Below are positions 33,862-44,970 of a stretch of DNA of 64,000 nucleotides, piece by piece. The DNA lies in contig JALJCO010009080.1 in the NCBI GenBank assembly GCA_023101725.1, forward strand, positions 248,001 to 312,000, written 5' to 3'. Below the pieces are notes generated by a model. The model was not told where the DNA came from. It did no database searches and was given only the letters and a program-made list of their open reading frames with translations. How positions within the stretch are numbered: the first letter of the stretch is position 1; every line of letters starts with the position of its first letter. This DNA comes from Atherinomorus stipes (taxonomy: Eukaryota > Chordata > Actinopteri > Atheriniformes > Atherinidae). Both the position numbers and the translations under genes were made by a program.

Positions 33862-36800
33862 CTGGAGCGTAGCGTCACCGCCGACCGTCGTGCTCGTTTG
33901 GAGTGCAACTTCCTCTCTGACATCTTCTCCCTCGGCCTCTCTCTCAGTGGCCTCCTGTTGTCCGTCAGTCTTCTCTGTCTCGTGTGTTGTCTCTTCATCC
34001 GCTTGGGCTTTAGGAAGCTCAGACAGGAACTCAGCGAAGGTTTGCCCCTCAGATTCTGCCCCATCAGGCTGAACTTCAGCTGCAGTCTCATCTTTGCTGT
34101 CTCCGACTGTGTCCAGCTGGATCCACAACTCCAGCTGGGAAGCGCCGCTCCGAGCCTCCTCCTGCCTGTCAGTGATCACCGTTTCCTCACCATCCTGAAG
34201 CTCAGCGGCAGCCGTCTCCGTTTCTTCTGCTGTAGTGATAACCGTGTTTTCTTCCTCGTCCAGGTTTCTGGATGAAGCGAGCACGTCAGGCTCCACCTGG
34301 ACCCTCTCCGCTGTATCGGCTTTTCCTTCCAGACTCCTGGTTAGATCCTCGGGGACAGGCGTTAACTCTTCATGGTGTTCCTCTTGGACACCGTGCTCTG
34401 CCCCACAGCTATCCTCCGTGGTCGTCCCAGCATCGGTCTGGCCTGGACTCGGCTCATCCAGGGTTATTTCTATATATCTTATTTCGTGGGGTTGAACCGA
34501 GGTGAGCTGGTTTTCGGTCTGGGCTCCTGGCACAGCGACATCAGCCGACTCAGCGTCGGCTTTCCCTGGAGCAGCATCGGGCTGGTCTCCTCTGCCATCA
34601 GGGTCTTCCTCGCTGGTTTGTATGTCCAGCTGCAGAACACGCACCTCAGGCCGCATGTGAATCCTCTCCACCAAGACAGACGGCTCCTCCTGAAGACCGA
34701 GCATCTCAGTCCTGCTCACTTTCACCACGTTTTGCTCATAAAAGCTTATTTCCACTAACTCTGGTTCATGCTGCGACTCTATTAAGGACGAGTCTGTCAG
34801 ATCGGGACGTTCAGGTACGTCTTCCCTCTGGACGAGTGCTTCAGAGACAGATGTCCTTTCTTCCTCCTCCAGACTGCTGCATATCTCTAACTGCAGAACA
34901 CGAACTTCCGGCTCCGTCTGGACGTCCCCCTCGCTGTCCGGCCTAACCTGGACGTGACGCGCTGACACCTGAATATCGTCCTTTCCCTCTTCAGGTTGTT
35001 GCTTTACTTGTTCAGTCAGCTTGAGCTGACTTCCAGTTTCCTCCTGCTCCTTCTCCTCCTCCAGCTTCGTCCCTGTATCAGGCAGATCGAGGACTAAATA
35101 TCTCTTTGGAGTCTCTTCTGTGTTTTCCCACAGCTTGTTGATGTAATCGGCGATACTTGTGTCGGCAGTTTTGGGGGAGAAAGGAGGCTGTGTTTCTTCA
35201 CCAATCTGGTCTGGAGCTTCTTCAGGTCGCCGTTTCGACTCCTCCATCCCTGCATCGGATGTTTTAGGTGGTGTGATTGACCCGGGCAGAATAGCTGACT
35301 CAGGTGGATGAGAGCTTTCCACCTCGTAGGGAGTCTCGGCTGTTTGGAGGAATACTTCATTTACATCCAGAATAACGGTTGTTACTTTCTTTTGGTGGAG
35401 GTCCTGAGTAAAAGCAGCCCCATCAGTCCCAAAACCTGCAGATCTGGTTTCCGCTGCAACTCGTTGACTCTCCACAATGGCCGTCTCAGCCAGACTCATC
35501 TCCTCTGAAGATGGAGCAGGTTTCCCACGGTCAGCCTCTTCCTCGGCAGCCTTCCTCTCTTCCACTGCAGCCTCTTCAGCTGTCCGAGTCTCGCTCTCCT
35601 CTGCAGCAGCTGTCCGAGTCTCACTCTCCTTTGCAGCAGCTGTCCGAGTCTCGCTCTCCTCTGCAGCGGCTGTCCGAGTCTCACTCTCCTTTGCAGCAGC
35701 TGTCCGAGTCTCGCTCTCCTTTGCAGCAGCTGTCCGAGTCTCGCTCTCCTTTGCAGCAGCTGTCCGAGTCTCGCTCTCCTTTGCAGCATCTGTCCGAGTC
35801 TCGCTCTCTTCTGCAGCATCTGTCCAAGTCTCGCTCTCCTCTGCAGCATCTGTCCAAGCCTCGCTCTCTTCTGCAGCATCTGTCCGAGTCTCGCTCTGCT
35901 CTGCAGCATCTGTCCAAGCTTCGTCTCTCTTCTGCAGCATCTGTCCGAGTCTCGCTCTCTTCTTTAGCAGCTGGCCGAGTCTCGCTCTCCTCTGCAGCAG
36001 CTGTCCGAGTCTCGCTCTCCTCTGCAGCAGCTGTCCGAGTCTCGCTCTCTTCTGTAGCATCTGTCCGAGTCTCGCTCTCTTCTGCAGCATCTGTCCGAGT
36101 CTCGCTCTCTTCTTTAGCAGCTGGCCGAGTCTCGCTCTCCTCTGCAGCAGCTGTCCATGTCTCGCTCTCCTCTGCAGCAGCTGTCCATGTCTCGCTCTCC
36201 TCCACGGCCTGAGTTTTCAGCGTGTCAGGAGGTTCTGGTGAAGTCCTTTGTCCAGGGTCTGCATCCGGTGCTACCGGGACGTCAGTTGTCACACAGGTCT
36301 GGGAAAGGTCGTCGGTTTTTGACCACCTTCTGACTGGGAAGACGTTTGTTTCTTCAGTCGCAGCAGGTGTCGACTGGACGTCTGAGGAGGATTCATCTTC
36401 TCCAGCATGACTGAGAGGAACTTCAGGGATCTTGGACTTTCTCTTGGGTGGAATGAAGGTACTTTCAGCTGGATGTGAAACAAGCTCCCGAGGTGGCTCT
36501 TGTTTGGTGTCTGCGGACATGTCGGGACCCTTGGACCTCCTCCTGGCTGGTATCACCGTGGTTTTTTCCAGAGTCTGCTCCTGCATGGCAGACGTCTTGT
36601 TCTCTACAGCTTCTGCAGGACGTTCTGGAAGGAGCTTCTGGCCTTTAGATTTTCTCTTGGTTGGGGAGGGTCGATCTGATTTCGTGGCAGCAGTTTCGGC
36701 GGCTTCGGTTTCCGTCTGTGTTGACGACGCCAGGCTGCCAAGGATTTTCTGGGAAGCATCCTGTGGGGCAGGTTCTGCACTCTTTGACTTTCTTCTCACT

Positions 36801-37303
36801 GGAATGGGCTTTGTTTCTTCCAAAGGTCTCCGAGCTTTGGCTTCCTCCATTGTCTGCGCATCGGTGTGTTTCTGAGGAAGTTTGGGACTCTTGGACTTTC
36901 GCCTTGGAGGTAAAACCTCAGCTGTTTCTTCACCGAGCACATCTGAGGCTCCTCCAGCAGGAGTCGGGGCAGATGCAGGGACCTCCAACGTCTTTGATCT
37001 TCTCCTGGATGGTAAAGGGAAACTTTCCGGCTGTTCCGGTGCCTTTTGGACCGCAGCAACCTCGTCTGCTTTCACCCTTTTGCTCTTTGTTTCTTGGGAA
37101 ATGCTGTAACTCGTGTCAGTCGTGACTTCCTCTACAACAGCAGTTTTGGTGACTTCCACGGCTTCTGTCCCACCAGGACTTTTAGCTTCAGCGGGAGCTG
37201 ACAACTCATCAGTGGATGCAAATTTTTCTGTAAAGGAACTAGTTTGTTTCTCAAGTAAGCGCTTGTTTTTCCTTGGTGGAGCCACAACAGAGGTCTTTAT
37301 AAT
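33862..37303 (-). CDS. syne2: syne2 giant exon: disordered basic, repetitive and acidic region, with a one-base frameshift
   Basis: Single exon of 3442 bases (acceptor TTTCTGCAG, donor GTAGGC). Three zones, in transcription order. (1) From 37303 to about 36200: lysine/serine/proline-rich sequence with seven spaced motifs such as PSRRRSK, PPRRKSK, PVRRKSK, PTKRKSK, PARRRSK, PPKRKSK, PVRRWSK. (2) 36202-35581: a 30-base minisatellite encoding about 21 decapeptides of the type EESETRTAAA. (3) From about 35580 to 33862: acidic sequence with recurring VRVLQLEI-like strands, ending DATLQ. The two long open frames on each side do not match: one repeat unit (35911-35941) is 31 bases instead of 30. As written, the 5' frame stops near 35681; without that base the exon is 1147 codons with phase 0 at both ends. 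No spectrin repeats are seen. Function unknown; the basic motifs look like kinase or binding sites (inference). I cannot say whether other vertebrates have this exon. Confidence 0.82.
35581..36202 (-). repeat. Coding 30-bp minisatellite, about 21 units, inside the giant exon
   Basis: Plus-strand unit of the type TGTCCGAGTCTCGCTCTCCT plus CTGCAGCAGC; on the coding strand it gives EESETRTAAA and variants (TDAA, TWTAAA). Eleven regular units fill 35581-35910; the unit 35911-35941 has an extra T (about 35924); regular spacing resumes from 35942. Variants GGCCGAG/TTTAGCAG and GCATC/GCAGC form a patchwork that suggests unequal exchange. Confidence 0.93.
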
Positions 37304-37398
37304 CTGCAGAAAACAATGAAAGACATCAGAGAGCTAAATGTCAAGTGAAACACCCTATGAAACACTCAAGAACAAAAAATTAAAAACAATAGGAATAC

Positions 37399-37572
37399 CA
37401 TTAAGCTCTGTCTTAGAGAGGCGTTGTGTGTGTCTACTTCTCCGAGCATCTCTGAACTCTCTTTCTGCAGTTTCTCAAACAAGTCTGGCGTCAAACAGGC
37501 AGCTAGAAACTGCTGGTGAGAGAGGGCCTCATGCAAGCCGGTCTGCAAACGTTCTCCTTCCTCTAATGTCGC
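37399..37572 (-). CDS. syne2: syne2 rod exon before the disordered insert, 58 codons
   Basis: Phase 0/0; acceptor TGTTTTAG, donor GTATTC. Begins ATLEEGERLQTGLHEALSH and ends ASLRQSLM. It is separated by only 95 bases from the large exon at 33862-37303. Confidence 0.8.
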
Positions 37573-37744
37573 CTAAAACAAGGAAAAAAGCAGTTACAAA
37601 TATGTTAAATTATCATTGAACTGCACTTTTTAAAAACTTTTTAACTGTACAAAATTACAACATGATATTGTCCTGAAATAAAATATTGTTTTTGAATTGT
37701 GGTTAAAAATAATTTAAAAAAACAAGGTTTGGATTTTTTCCACA

Positions 37745-37900
37745 TTTACTGATACAAATCGTCATTTAAAAACTGCATTTTGTGTTTACTTGTGTTCTTT
37801 GTCTCACATTTAAATCTGTTTGATGATCTGAAACATTTAAGTGTGACTAACATGCAAAAAAGTAAGAAATCAGGAAGGGGCAAACAATTTTTCACTGTAT
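37745..37900. mobile_element. Solo terminal repeat of the Tc1-like family seen at 58074-59600
   Basis: CATTTAAAAACTGCATTTTG, TGTTTACTTGTGTTCTTTG and TGATGATCTGAAACATTTAA match the right terminal repeat at 59480-59560. Only one end is present. Confidence 0.75.
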
Positions 37901-38044
37901 AAAATTGTGAAAAATTGTTTGTGTGTGGGGTGTGCGTACTTTTAGCTGTTAACTATGAATTATATTTTTTCTTTGTGTATTTATAATTCTTTACTACTTT
38001 TGAATTGTAATTTTATATTTGTTTTATTATTTATTATCTGGCGT

Positions 38045-38140
38045 TATTTACTCTGCTCCCTGAGAGCTGGTTCTCAACCTACTTACCTGGTTTTAAATAA
38101 AGGTCACTACTACTACGACTACAACTACTACTACTAGGAT
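38045..38140 (+). repeat. LINE 3' end with triplet tail
   Basis: GAGAGCTGGTTCTCAACCTA, TGGTTTTAAATAAAGGT, followed by repeats of ACT/ACG: looks like the 3' end and simple tail of a CR1/L2-type LINE. A similar end (GGATTAATAAAGTAAAAAAT) at 38820-38850 may be another. Confidence 0.5.
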
Positions 38141-38241
38141 TACTGCTGATAAATCTGTGTACATGCATCTGTGAAACACAGATGTATTATAATAAAATCT
38201 ACTAATACAACAAGTATTGTACTGATGATGTAAAAAGGAAC

Positions 38242-38371
38242 CTGCACAGATGAAAGTGAGTCTGATGGGCTGCTTTGGCTCCATTGCTGCAGGGCATGAA
38301 GACAGTCCTGCAGGTAGGTGGCTGTGTTGGTGGAGCAGGTAGCCTGATGTTCACACAGCCTGGACTTCAGA
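38242..38371 (-). CDS. syne2: syne2 rod exon, 43 codons
   Basis: Acceptor TGTGTGCAG; its first base T completes AGT (S). Reads LKSRLCEHQATCSTNTATYL and ends SDSLSSVQ at donor GTTCCT, phase 0. Composition shifts towards S/T, leading into the disordered insert. Confidence 0.76.
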
Positions 38372-39439
38372 CTGCACACACATTAAAGTCATATTTGTTA
38401 TAAATGAAACAGTTTGCATGACAAGAGAAAAAAATTCAACCGCAGAATTTTCCAAAGAAGAATGTCACAGAACAGCTTGAAAATCTTTGAGGAAACAAAA
38501 AGAGAAAAATCTTTACATCAGGCTGCACTGCTATGGCTCCAGAAAGCAAACCTCATACCGATTATGAATAATAGAGAATAAAGTACAAGCAGAATAAATA
38601 AGAGAGAACTCTGCTTTGATGTAATAGAGCACGGTTAGAGTGACCTACTGAGGCATGCTGGCATGTCAAATAATTAAAAATCTAATTAAATACAGGAAAA
38701 CCAGCTGAGGGGTCACCAAAAAATGTACTGAAGAGGGCCGACAGAGACCCAGTAGAGACGTGAAATCGTGGTGTTTTATCTGAGACTGGTAGTTTAAAGC
38801 AGAGCTGAATTTCCCAATCTGGATTAATAAAGTAAAAAATTAGTAGTAGTAGTTTTTTGCAGATGATTTAAGCAAATAAAGGTAATATATATAACTGGGC
38901 ACAAACATAAGACATTTTAAGTTTAGCTGATTATTTCTTCCCTGTAATAATACCAGTTCGCGTTGTAGTGATTTCCACCGGTAAAAAATTGAACAGACCG
39001 ATCACAGCAGGGGAGGCGGGTCTCTACGACACGTCTTTCTCTGCTACTCTTTTTCTCTACCCATGAACAGTCAGAATGGCGGCTACAGAGGAGCGACTAT
39101 ATAACAATGCCTTTTATGATGACTTAATAAGCTGCAAATGTCCTTAAGCCCGCAACAATTTGCTGCTCTGAAGGCTTTCCTACATGTTTTCCTCTTAGAA
39201 GAAGACGTTTGCGTCACTTTTGTGTTTCTCCGATTGGTTCCCTCCGGATCACTTTCCTCCTGTCTTGTCTCGTATTAGAAATCAGTCTCCAGCGGAGGAA
39301 ATGAAATGAAATGAAAATGAAATGAAATGAAATGAAATGAAATGAAATGAATGAAATGAAAAATACTTTATTCATCCCCGAAGGGAAATTCAGTATTGTA
39401 AAAGCTCACTTTTTTTTTTTTTTTTAAATAAACAAAAAG

Positions 39440-40963
39440 TCAGTTAGTCTTGTTCTTTAGGGTGATGGTTGCTGGCAGGAATGAATTCCTGTATCTCTCC
39501 GTCCTACAGCGAACTTGACGCAGCCTCCCACTGAACACACTCTGTTGATTCTTCACCGTGTTATGGAGAGGATGGGAAGTGTCCTCCATCATCTTCATCA
39601 GCTTGTGAAGCATTCTTTTTTGAACGATCAGCTCCAGCGGCTCCAGAGTTCTCCCCAGCACAGAACCAGCTTTCTTGATCAGCTTGTTTAGTTTCTTCAA
39701 GTCTCTGGTTCTGATGCTGCTGCCCCAGCAGATGGCTGCAAAGCTAATTGCACTTTCTACCACAGACTTATAGAAGATCTGCAACATCTTGTTGCAGACA
39801 TTAAATGATTTCAGCTTCCTTAAGAAGTAGAGTCTGCTCAGACCTTTCTTGTACATGTAGTCACTGTTGCATTTCCAATCGAGTCTGTTGTCCAGCTGAA
39901 CTCCAAGGTATTTGTAGTTCTCCACCACCTCCACCTCCTCTTCCAGGATGTAGACATGACTATGCTGCTTATTCTTGCTCCTCCTGAAGTCAACAATCAT
40001 CTCTTTAGTCTTGCTGGTATTTAAGATGAGCTGATTGTTACTGCACCATTTCACAAACTGATTGACAAGTTCCCTGTATTCGGCTTCTTGTCCATCACTA
40101 ATACACCCCACAACAGCAGAGTCATCAGAATATTTCTGCAGATGACAGGACTCAGAGTTATACTGGAAGTCTGAGGTGTACAGTGTAAAGAGGAATGGTG
40201 AGAGTACAGTCCCTTGTGGTGCTCCAGTGCTGCTGACCACCATCTCAGACACACAACCTTTCAGTCTCACAAACTGTGGTCTGTTTGTTAGGTAGTCGTA
40301 AATCCAGGTGGTTGTGGAGGGATCCACCTGGAAGTTATGGAGCTTCTGACATAGCAAAGCAGGCTGAATAGTATTAAATGCACTTGAAAAATCAAAGAAC
40401 ATGACCCTCAAAGTGCTGCCTGACTGGTCCAGATGAGAGTGGGCTCTCTGAAGCAAGAAGATGATGGCGTCTTCAACCCCAAGCCCATTACGATATGCGA
40501 ACTGTAATGGGTCCTGAAAGGTGTTCACTTGCTTGTTGAGGTGAGCCAGTAAGAGTCTCTCCAGGACTTTCATGATGTGAGATGTCAGAGCAACTGGTCT
40601 GTAGTCATTTGGTTCAGCTGGTTGTGGTTTTTTAGGGACTGGAACAAGACAGGATGTTTTCCACAGCACAGAAACTCTGTTCTGTCTCAGGCTGGTGTTA
40701 AAAAGGTGCTGGAGAACCGGACATAGTTGTTCTGAGCAGGTCTTGAGAACTCTGGGACTGACACCATCTGGACCTGCAGCCTTGTTCCGGTTCAGTTTTT
40801 CTAGTTGTTTCTTGACCTGGTCACAGGAGACAGTCAGGCTGGAGGTGGAGGCAAAAGAGGTCTTAGGATGTCCTGATGTGGAGGGAGATGAGGCTGTGTT
40901 CAGGTCCATGACTGAGGTGCAGGGTGACAGAGTGGAGGTGGGACAGGAAAGCTGTGAGCTCAT
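39440..40963 (-). pseudogene. LINE reverse transcriptase, 507 codons, detached from its 5' part
   Basis: Contains NRNKAAGPDGVSPRVLK and NDYRPVALTSHIMKVLE (finger motifs), FFDFSSAFNTI (first aspartates), GAPQGTVLSPFLFTLY and KYSDDSAVVGC (active site YSDD in place of the usual YADD), then VDFRRSK and NYKYLGVQLD. All expected palm and thumb blocks are present in order with no stop, so this frame was lost recently. The upstream frameshift means no intact polyprotein is made as read. Confidence 0.88.
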
Positions 40964-41173
40964 GGAGGGTGTGTGGAATGTTGGGTTGTCGGCAGGGGGG
41001 AACTGAACCTATTGAAGAACATGTTCAGTTCGTTAGCTCTGTCCAGACCTCCGTCAGTCTGGTCCCCCTTTAACTTGAAGCCAGTGATTTTCTTCATTCC
41101 CGACCACACATCCCTCACGTTGTTCTGCTGGAGCTGGCTCTCCAACTTCTTCCTGTAGTCCTCCTTGCACTTC

Positions 41174-42403
41174 TTAGTCTGTGTTTTTCAGGTCACTGGT
41201 GATCCAGAGTTTGTTATTGGGGAAGCACCTCACTGTTCTTGTTGGAACGATGCTGTCCACACAGAAGTTTATGTAATCTGTCACACACTCAGTCATGGTG
41301 TTGATGTCATCTCCATGAGGTTCACAGAGGACATTCCAGTCTGTGGCCTCAAAGCACCCTCTCAGAGCATCTTCAGCCTCAGTAGACCAGGTTTTAATCG
41401 TCCTCCTAATGACTGGTTGCTGCTGAACGATGGGCTTGTAGGTGGAGGTGAGAAGAACCAGATTATGATCAGATCTTCCTAGAGGAGGCAGGGCAGAGGA
41501 GCTGTATGCATTCTTTGTATTTGCATAAAATAAGTCCAACATCTTATTTTCTCTGGTGGAGCAGCTGACAAACTGCTGGAAAGTTGGCAACGTAGCAGAG
41601 AGGGAGACGTTGTTGAAGTCTCCAGAGATCGCCATGAATGAGTTTGGATGCTGTGTTTGTAGTTTAGCCACGACGGAGCTGATGACATCACAGGCTGTCT
41701 CTGGTGCGGTACCTGGTATTATATAAACCGCTACCAGAATAACACAGGCAAACTCTCTGGGTAAATAATATGGACGGAAACTCACAGCTAACAGTTCAAT
41801 GTCTCTTGTGCAGATCTTCTCCTTGACAGTGACGTGTCCTGGATGGCACCAGCGCTGACTGACCAGCACTGCAATTCCGCCTCCCTTCCGCTTCCCGCTG
41901 AGCTGTTTATTTCGGTCTGCACGGACCGTCTTGAAGCTGTGTACAGACGCATTACAGTCCGGGATGTGTTCATGCAGCCAAGTCTCGGTGAAACACATGA
42001 TACTGCATTCTCTGTACTCTTTCTGAGACCTTGTTAGCACTTCGAGCTCGTCCATCTTGTTAGCTAGCGATCTCATGTTACCCATCACAACAGTTGGAAG
42101 AAACGGTTTAAATCTCCACCGTTTTTCTCTCTGCCTTACCCCTGCCCTGCATCCTCTTGTCTTTCTCCTTAACTCCACTGGGATTTGACGTGTTATTTCG
42201 CTGAAAATCTTGATTTGGGAGAGTTTTAACAGTTGATCACGGTGGTAAACCATTTTTCCGTTGCTATGGATACACATCATAACAAGCAGTGAAAAAAGCC
42301 AATATACGAGGAAAAATCTCCCGAATTGCACACCCTTCAAACCAGCATAAAAAATCCTCCAAGAAAAACCTAATCTGACGAATAATGTCGATAAAAAAGA
42401 CAA
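41174..42403 (-). pseudogene. LINE APE-type endonuclease frame, 409 codons
   Basis: N-terminal residues are hydrophobic, then GNMRSLANKMDELEVL (first catalytic N), CFTETWLHEHIPD (E), GDFNN (D-x-N) and GRSDHNLVLL (S-D-H). All the signatures of an apurinic-like endonuclease are there. The frame ends early at ITSDLKNTD, where related LINEs continue towards the reverse transcriptase. Confidence 0.85.
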
Positions 42404-42469
42404 CTATATTAGAAAAAAACACAAAAGTTAAGGGAGAGCTTCACAAATTGCAGCTACCTAGCAGCGCAT

Positions 42470-43380
42470 TCCAGAACCCAGTCCGACCTGCCATGTATCT
42501 CATACATGGCGTTAGTCAGGCTGGTGTACCAGACTATGTTATCGGAACCGACCCGACGCGACCTCAGTCGCAGTCAATCAAATGTGGGAAGGTATGCAAC
42601 GAGGGCCCACAGACTCCCAGGTGACAGCCATGCACGCGTACCAGTCATCTAAAGGGATATCCCCATGGCCAAATAGCCAGGATGTATGATCAATTGGAGG
42701 CATAGTGACAGGACCCCAAACTGTTATACAAACATGTTTGAATACAAGAACTGACTACACCCGGGAGCTGCGCTGCAGAACTGCAGGGGCCACATGTGCA
42801 AAGAACTGCATGGATTTCCTACTGAAACCCAGCCTTCGATCAAATCCTGAAAATGTCACGTGCACAATAATTTTCAGATGTAATCTCTGTATGCTTGGAT
42901 CCAAGTAGGTAAATTTCCTTTGTACATCCAAATAAACGAAGAATAGAGTGCACTGGGATTTTCCTCTCTGCACGATCAGAAAGACAAAATATGGAAGTGA
43001 AGAAAAATAGAAAATTTAACTGAGAACGAACTTGAAACTGTTTGTTAACGGGTAAAAATGTGTTCTGTGGCAGCCGTCCTCCGGCAGCGGCAGCCGCGCA
43101 CACAAGCCGAAATAAGAAGTCCGACATGAAGTTGGATAGGAAGCAAAGATGGCTGCTTAACGTCACAGTGTGGCTAAAACAGGCAGAGGGAAGAAGGACC
43201 CAACAGCAAGCAAACAGGATACCACAACAAAATGGAGAAGAGAATCCGGAAGATGATTTGTCTTCTTCTTGTCTGTATAACGGCGGGTGGCACACAAGGA
43301 GTCTGTGATTTTCACCACCTCAGTCGATTGAACGATCTTGTCTGTGATCCCGTGGAGGATGCAGTTGTTCAATGTGTTAT
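42470..43380. repeat. Interspersed repeat, copy 2, and unnamed flanking sequence
   Basis: 42605-42740 matches 140-265. Before it, CATGTATCTCATACATGG is a small palindrome. 43040-43320 is a GC-richer stretch with no recognised gene; short minus-strand frames have no splice context. Confidence 0.5.
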
Positions 43381-43830
43381 TCCCAATCTGGAATGACTAC
43401 AGAATCCAGACTTTTCAAAATCGGCACCAACTATGACAGTCGTGTAGTGTGTCCCTCGCATTACAATGAGGTAGAACCTCTGAAGATGATGCCTCCCTCA
43501 TACAAACTCCTGCTGTCCATCCTTGTTCTGGGTTACTGGAGGATTGGAGCCTCCCACAGTAAGAAAGAAAAATCAGTATTTTCCTGCTTCATTCATGTGC
43601 AGGGACCTCAGTAGCGTGTGGAGGATCGATGCGTGTGCAGCCACGGCGGCCTGGTTCCTCCACCTCATGCTGGTCACATTCTGCAGGGCATGGCGTCCCA
43701 TTTTGGCACGTTTCACTGTATTTCTCAATCCACAGAAGCACCATCCTCACAAGTTCTACCTCATCTGCCTCACTGACCAGGCTGTAACGCAGCACCAATA
43801 AGTTTACAGCTTCATTAAGGAAGTTTATTT
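43381..43830. other. Unassigned sequence with open frames on both strands
   Basis: 43589-43906 (minus) and 43523-43801 (plus) overlap. Neither shows a domain I know nor joins the syne2 frame. Probably a fragment of an interspersed element. Confidence 0.35.
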
Positions 43831-43835
43831 TGTAG

Positions 43836-44895
43836 GGCTGTTTGATATTGGCTTCTTTACCGATATCTGATATTGTCCAACTCTTAAATTCCAATATCAA
43901 TATCAACCGATACGGATCTCTGCTGACAGCTGTGAGGTTGTAGCTCTCATTCTGAGAAATACATTAATACATAATTCTGCTCTGAGAGCAAATATCCCAA
44001 AATCTCCTTAACTCAGCCAAAGGAGTTCATGTTAAACATCTGGCTACCAGATGAGCAGGTATTAGCCAAAATGTGGCTAATTCTGATGTTTCTAACAACT
44101 TGGTAACTTAACCAACAACTTAAAACCAGACATATTATAAGCAGCTTCAAAGCAAGTCAGTCTGTAGCAGCAGCAGCTGCACCGTAGTCACATGACTCTG
44201 AAAGGAATGCTGGGATATGAAGTTCTACCAGGATAACAGGCACTGTGTCCAAATCCATACCCTGTCCCCTAAATAGAGACCTACAGTATTTAGGGATCAC
44301 GCCATCTTGCAGGGGTGTCCGAGTGTCCAGAAAGAAAAAAGTACTGCACTCAAAATTACCCACAATGAAACTTGAAAACTAGTGAGCTTTGATGGTCCTT
44401 AGACGGGTCAATACAGACCACAATGCATTGCAGTCAGGAGCGCTGAATGGCGCGAGGTGTCGGACACATCGAGGTGGAAAAAAAAGAGAAAAAAAAACTA
44501 CAGAAAAGAGATTAAACACAATAAAAGTAAATGAAATATTTTCACTTAAAATTACGGATTTGATTTAGAATGTCATGTTTTTGTGCATGGTGAGTGCCGC
44601 CGTGGTTTTTCCCGCCGTGGTTTGTGTCCGAATGAGGGCACTAGATAGTGTGCTATGTAGTGCAGCCATATGTAGTGAATGAGGGGTTAGGGAATAGGGA
44701 GGACATTCGGACACAGCCACGGACTTTTATACATGCTGGACACGCTGATGGAACCAGATTTCGCAAGATCTTGTTGTTCTGTTACGAAATCTCATGGAGC
44801 ATTTTATTAGTAAAAATATTGGTCCAAAAAAAAAAAACAGATGTTTTCCGATATCACATTTCCTGCCAATATCGGCCAATAATATTGAACATCCA
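43836..44895. mobile_element. hAT-like element, copy B, with a MITE inside
   Basis: Ends GTTTGATATTGGCTTCTTTA and CAATAATATTGAACATCCAG. Its two halves (to 44240 and from 44720) match copy A at 29643-30126. The insert 44243-44716 begins CACTGTGTCCAAATCCAT and ends with the mirrored ATTCGGACACAGC; it includes TCCCTATTCCC/GGGAATAGGGA-type complementary arms. Confidence 0.8.
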
Positions 44896-44970
44896 GATTA
44901 TTTCGTTTATTTACAGCTGCCATGCATTAATATTTGCATTAATAAGGAAATCGTTTCTGCAGCAGGGTAC

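Larger units (their letters stand above)
39296..42430 (-). mobile_element. Near full-length CR1/L2-type LINE with frameshifts
   Basis: Element on the minus strand. Its 3' end is GGGATGAATAAAGTATTT followed by an (ATTTC)n tail (39296-39360). Two main frames: APE-type endonuclease (41174-42403) and reverse transcriptase (39440-40963). A short frame at 40960-41145 continues the sequence between them, so at least two frameshifts separate what should be one polyprotein. Lies in the intron between exons 38242 and 44971. Confidence 0.88.

Noticed and set aside
35477..36241. Plus-strand 254- and 233-codon frames (serine/alanine/leucine-rich)
   Set aside because: Antisense shadows of the coding minisatellite in the giant exon.
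43589..43906. Minus-strand 105-codon frame as a syne2 exon
   Set aside because: No spectrin-like pattern, and the exons at 44971 and 38242 already join with matching phase across this intron.
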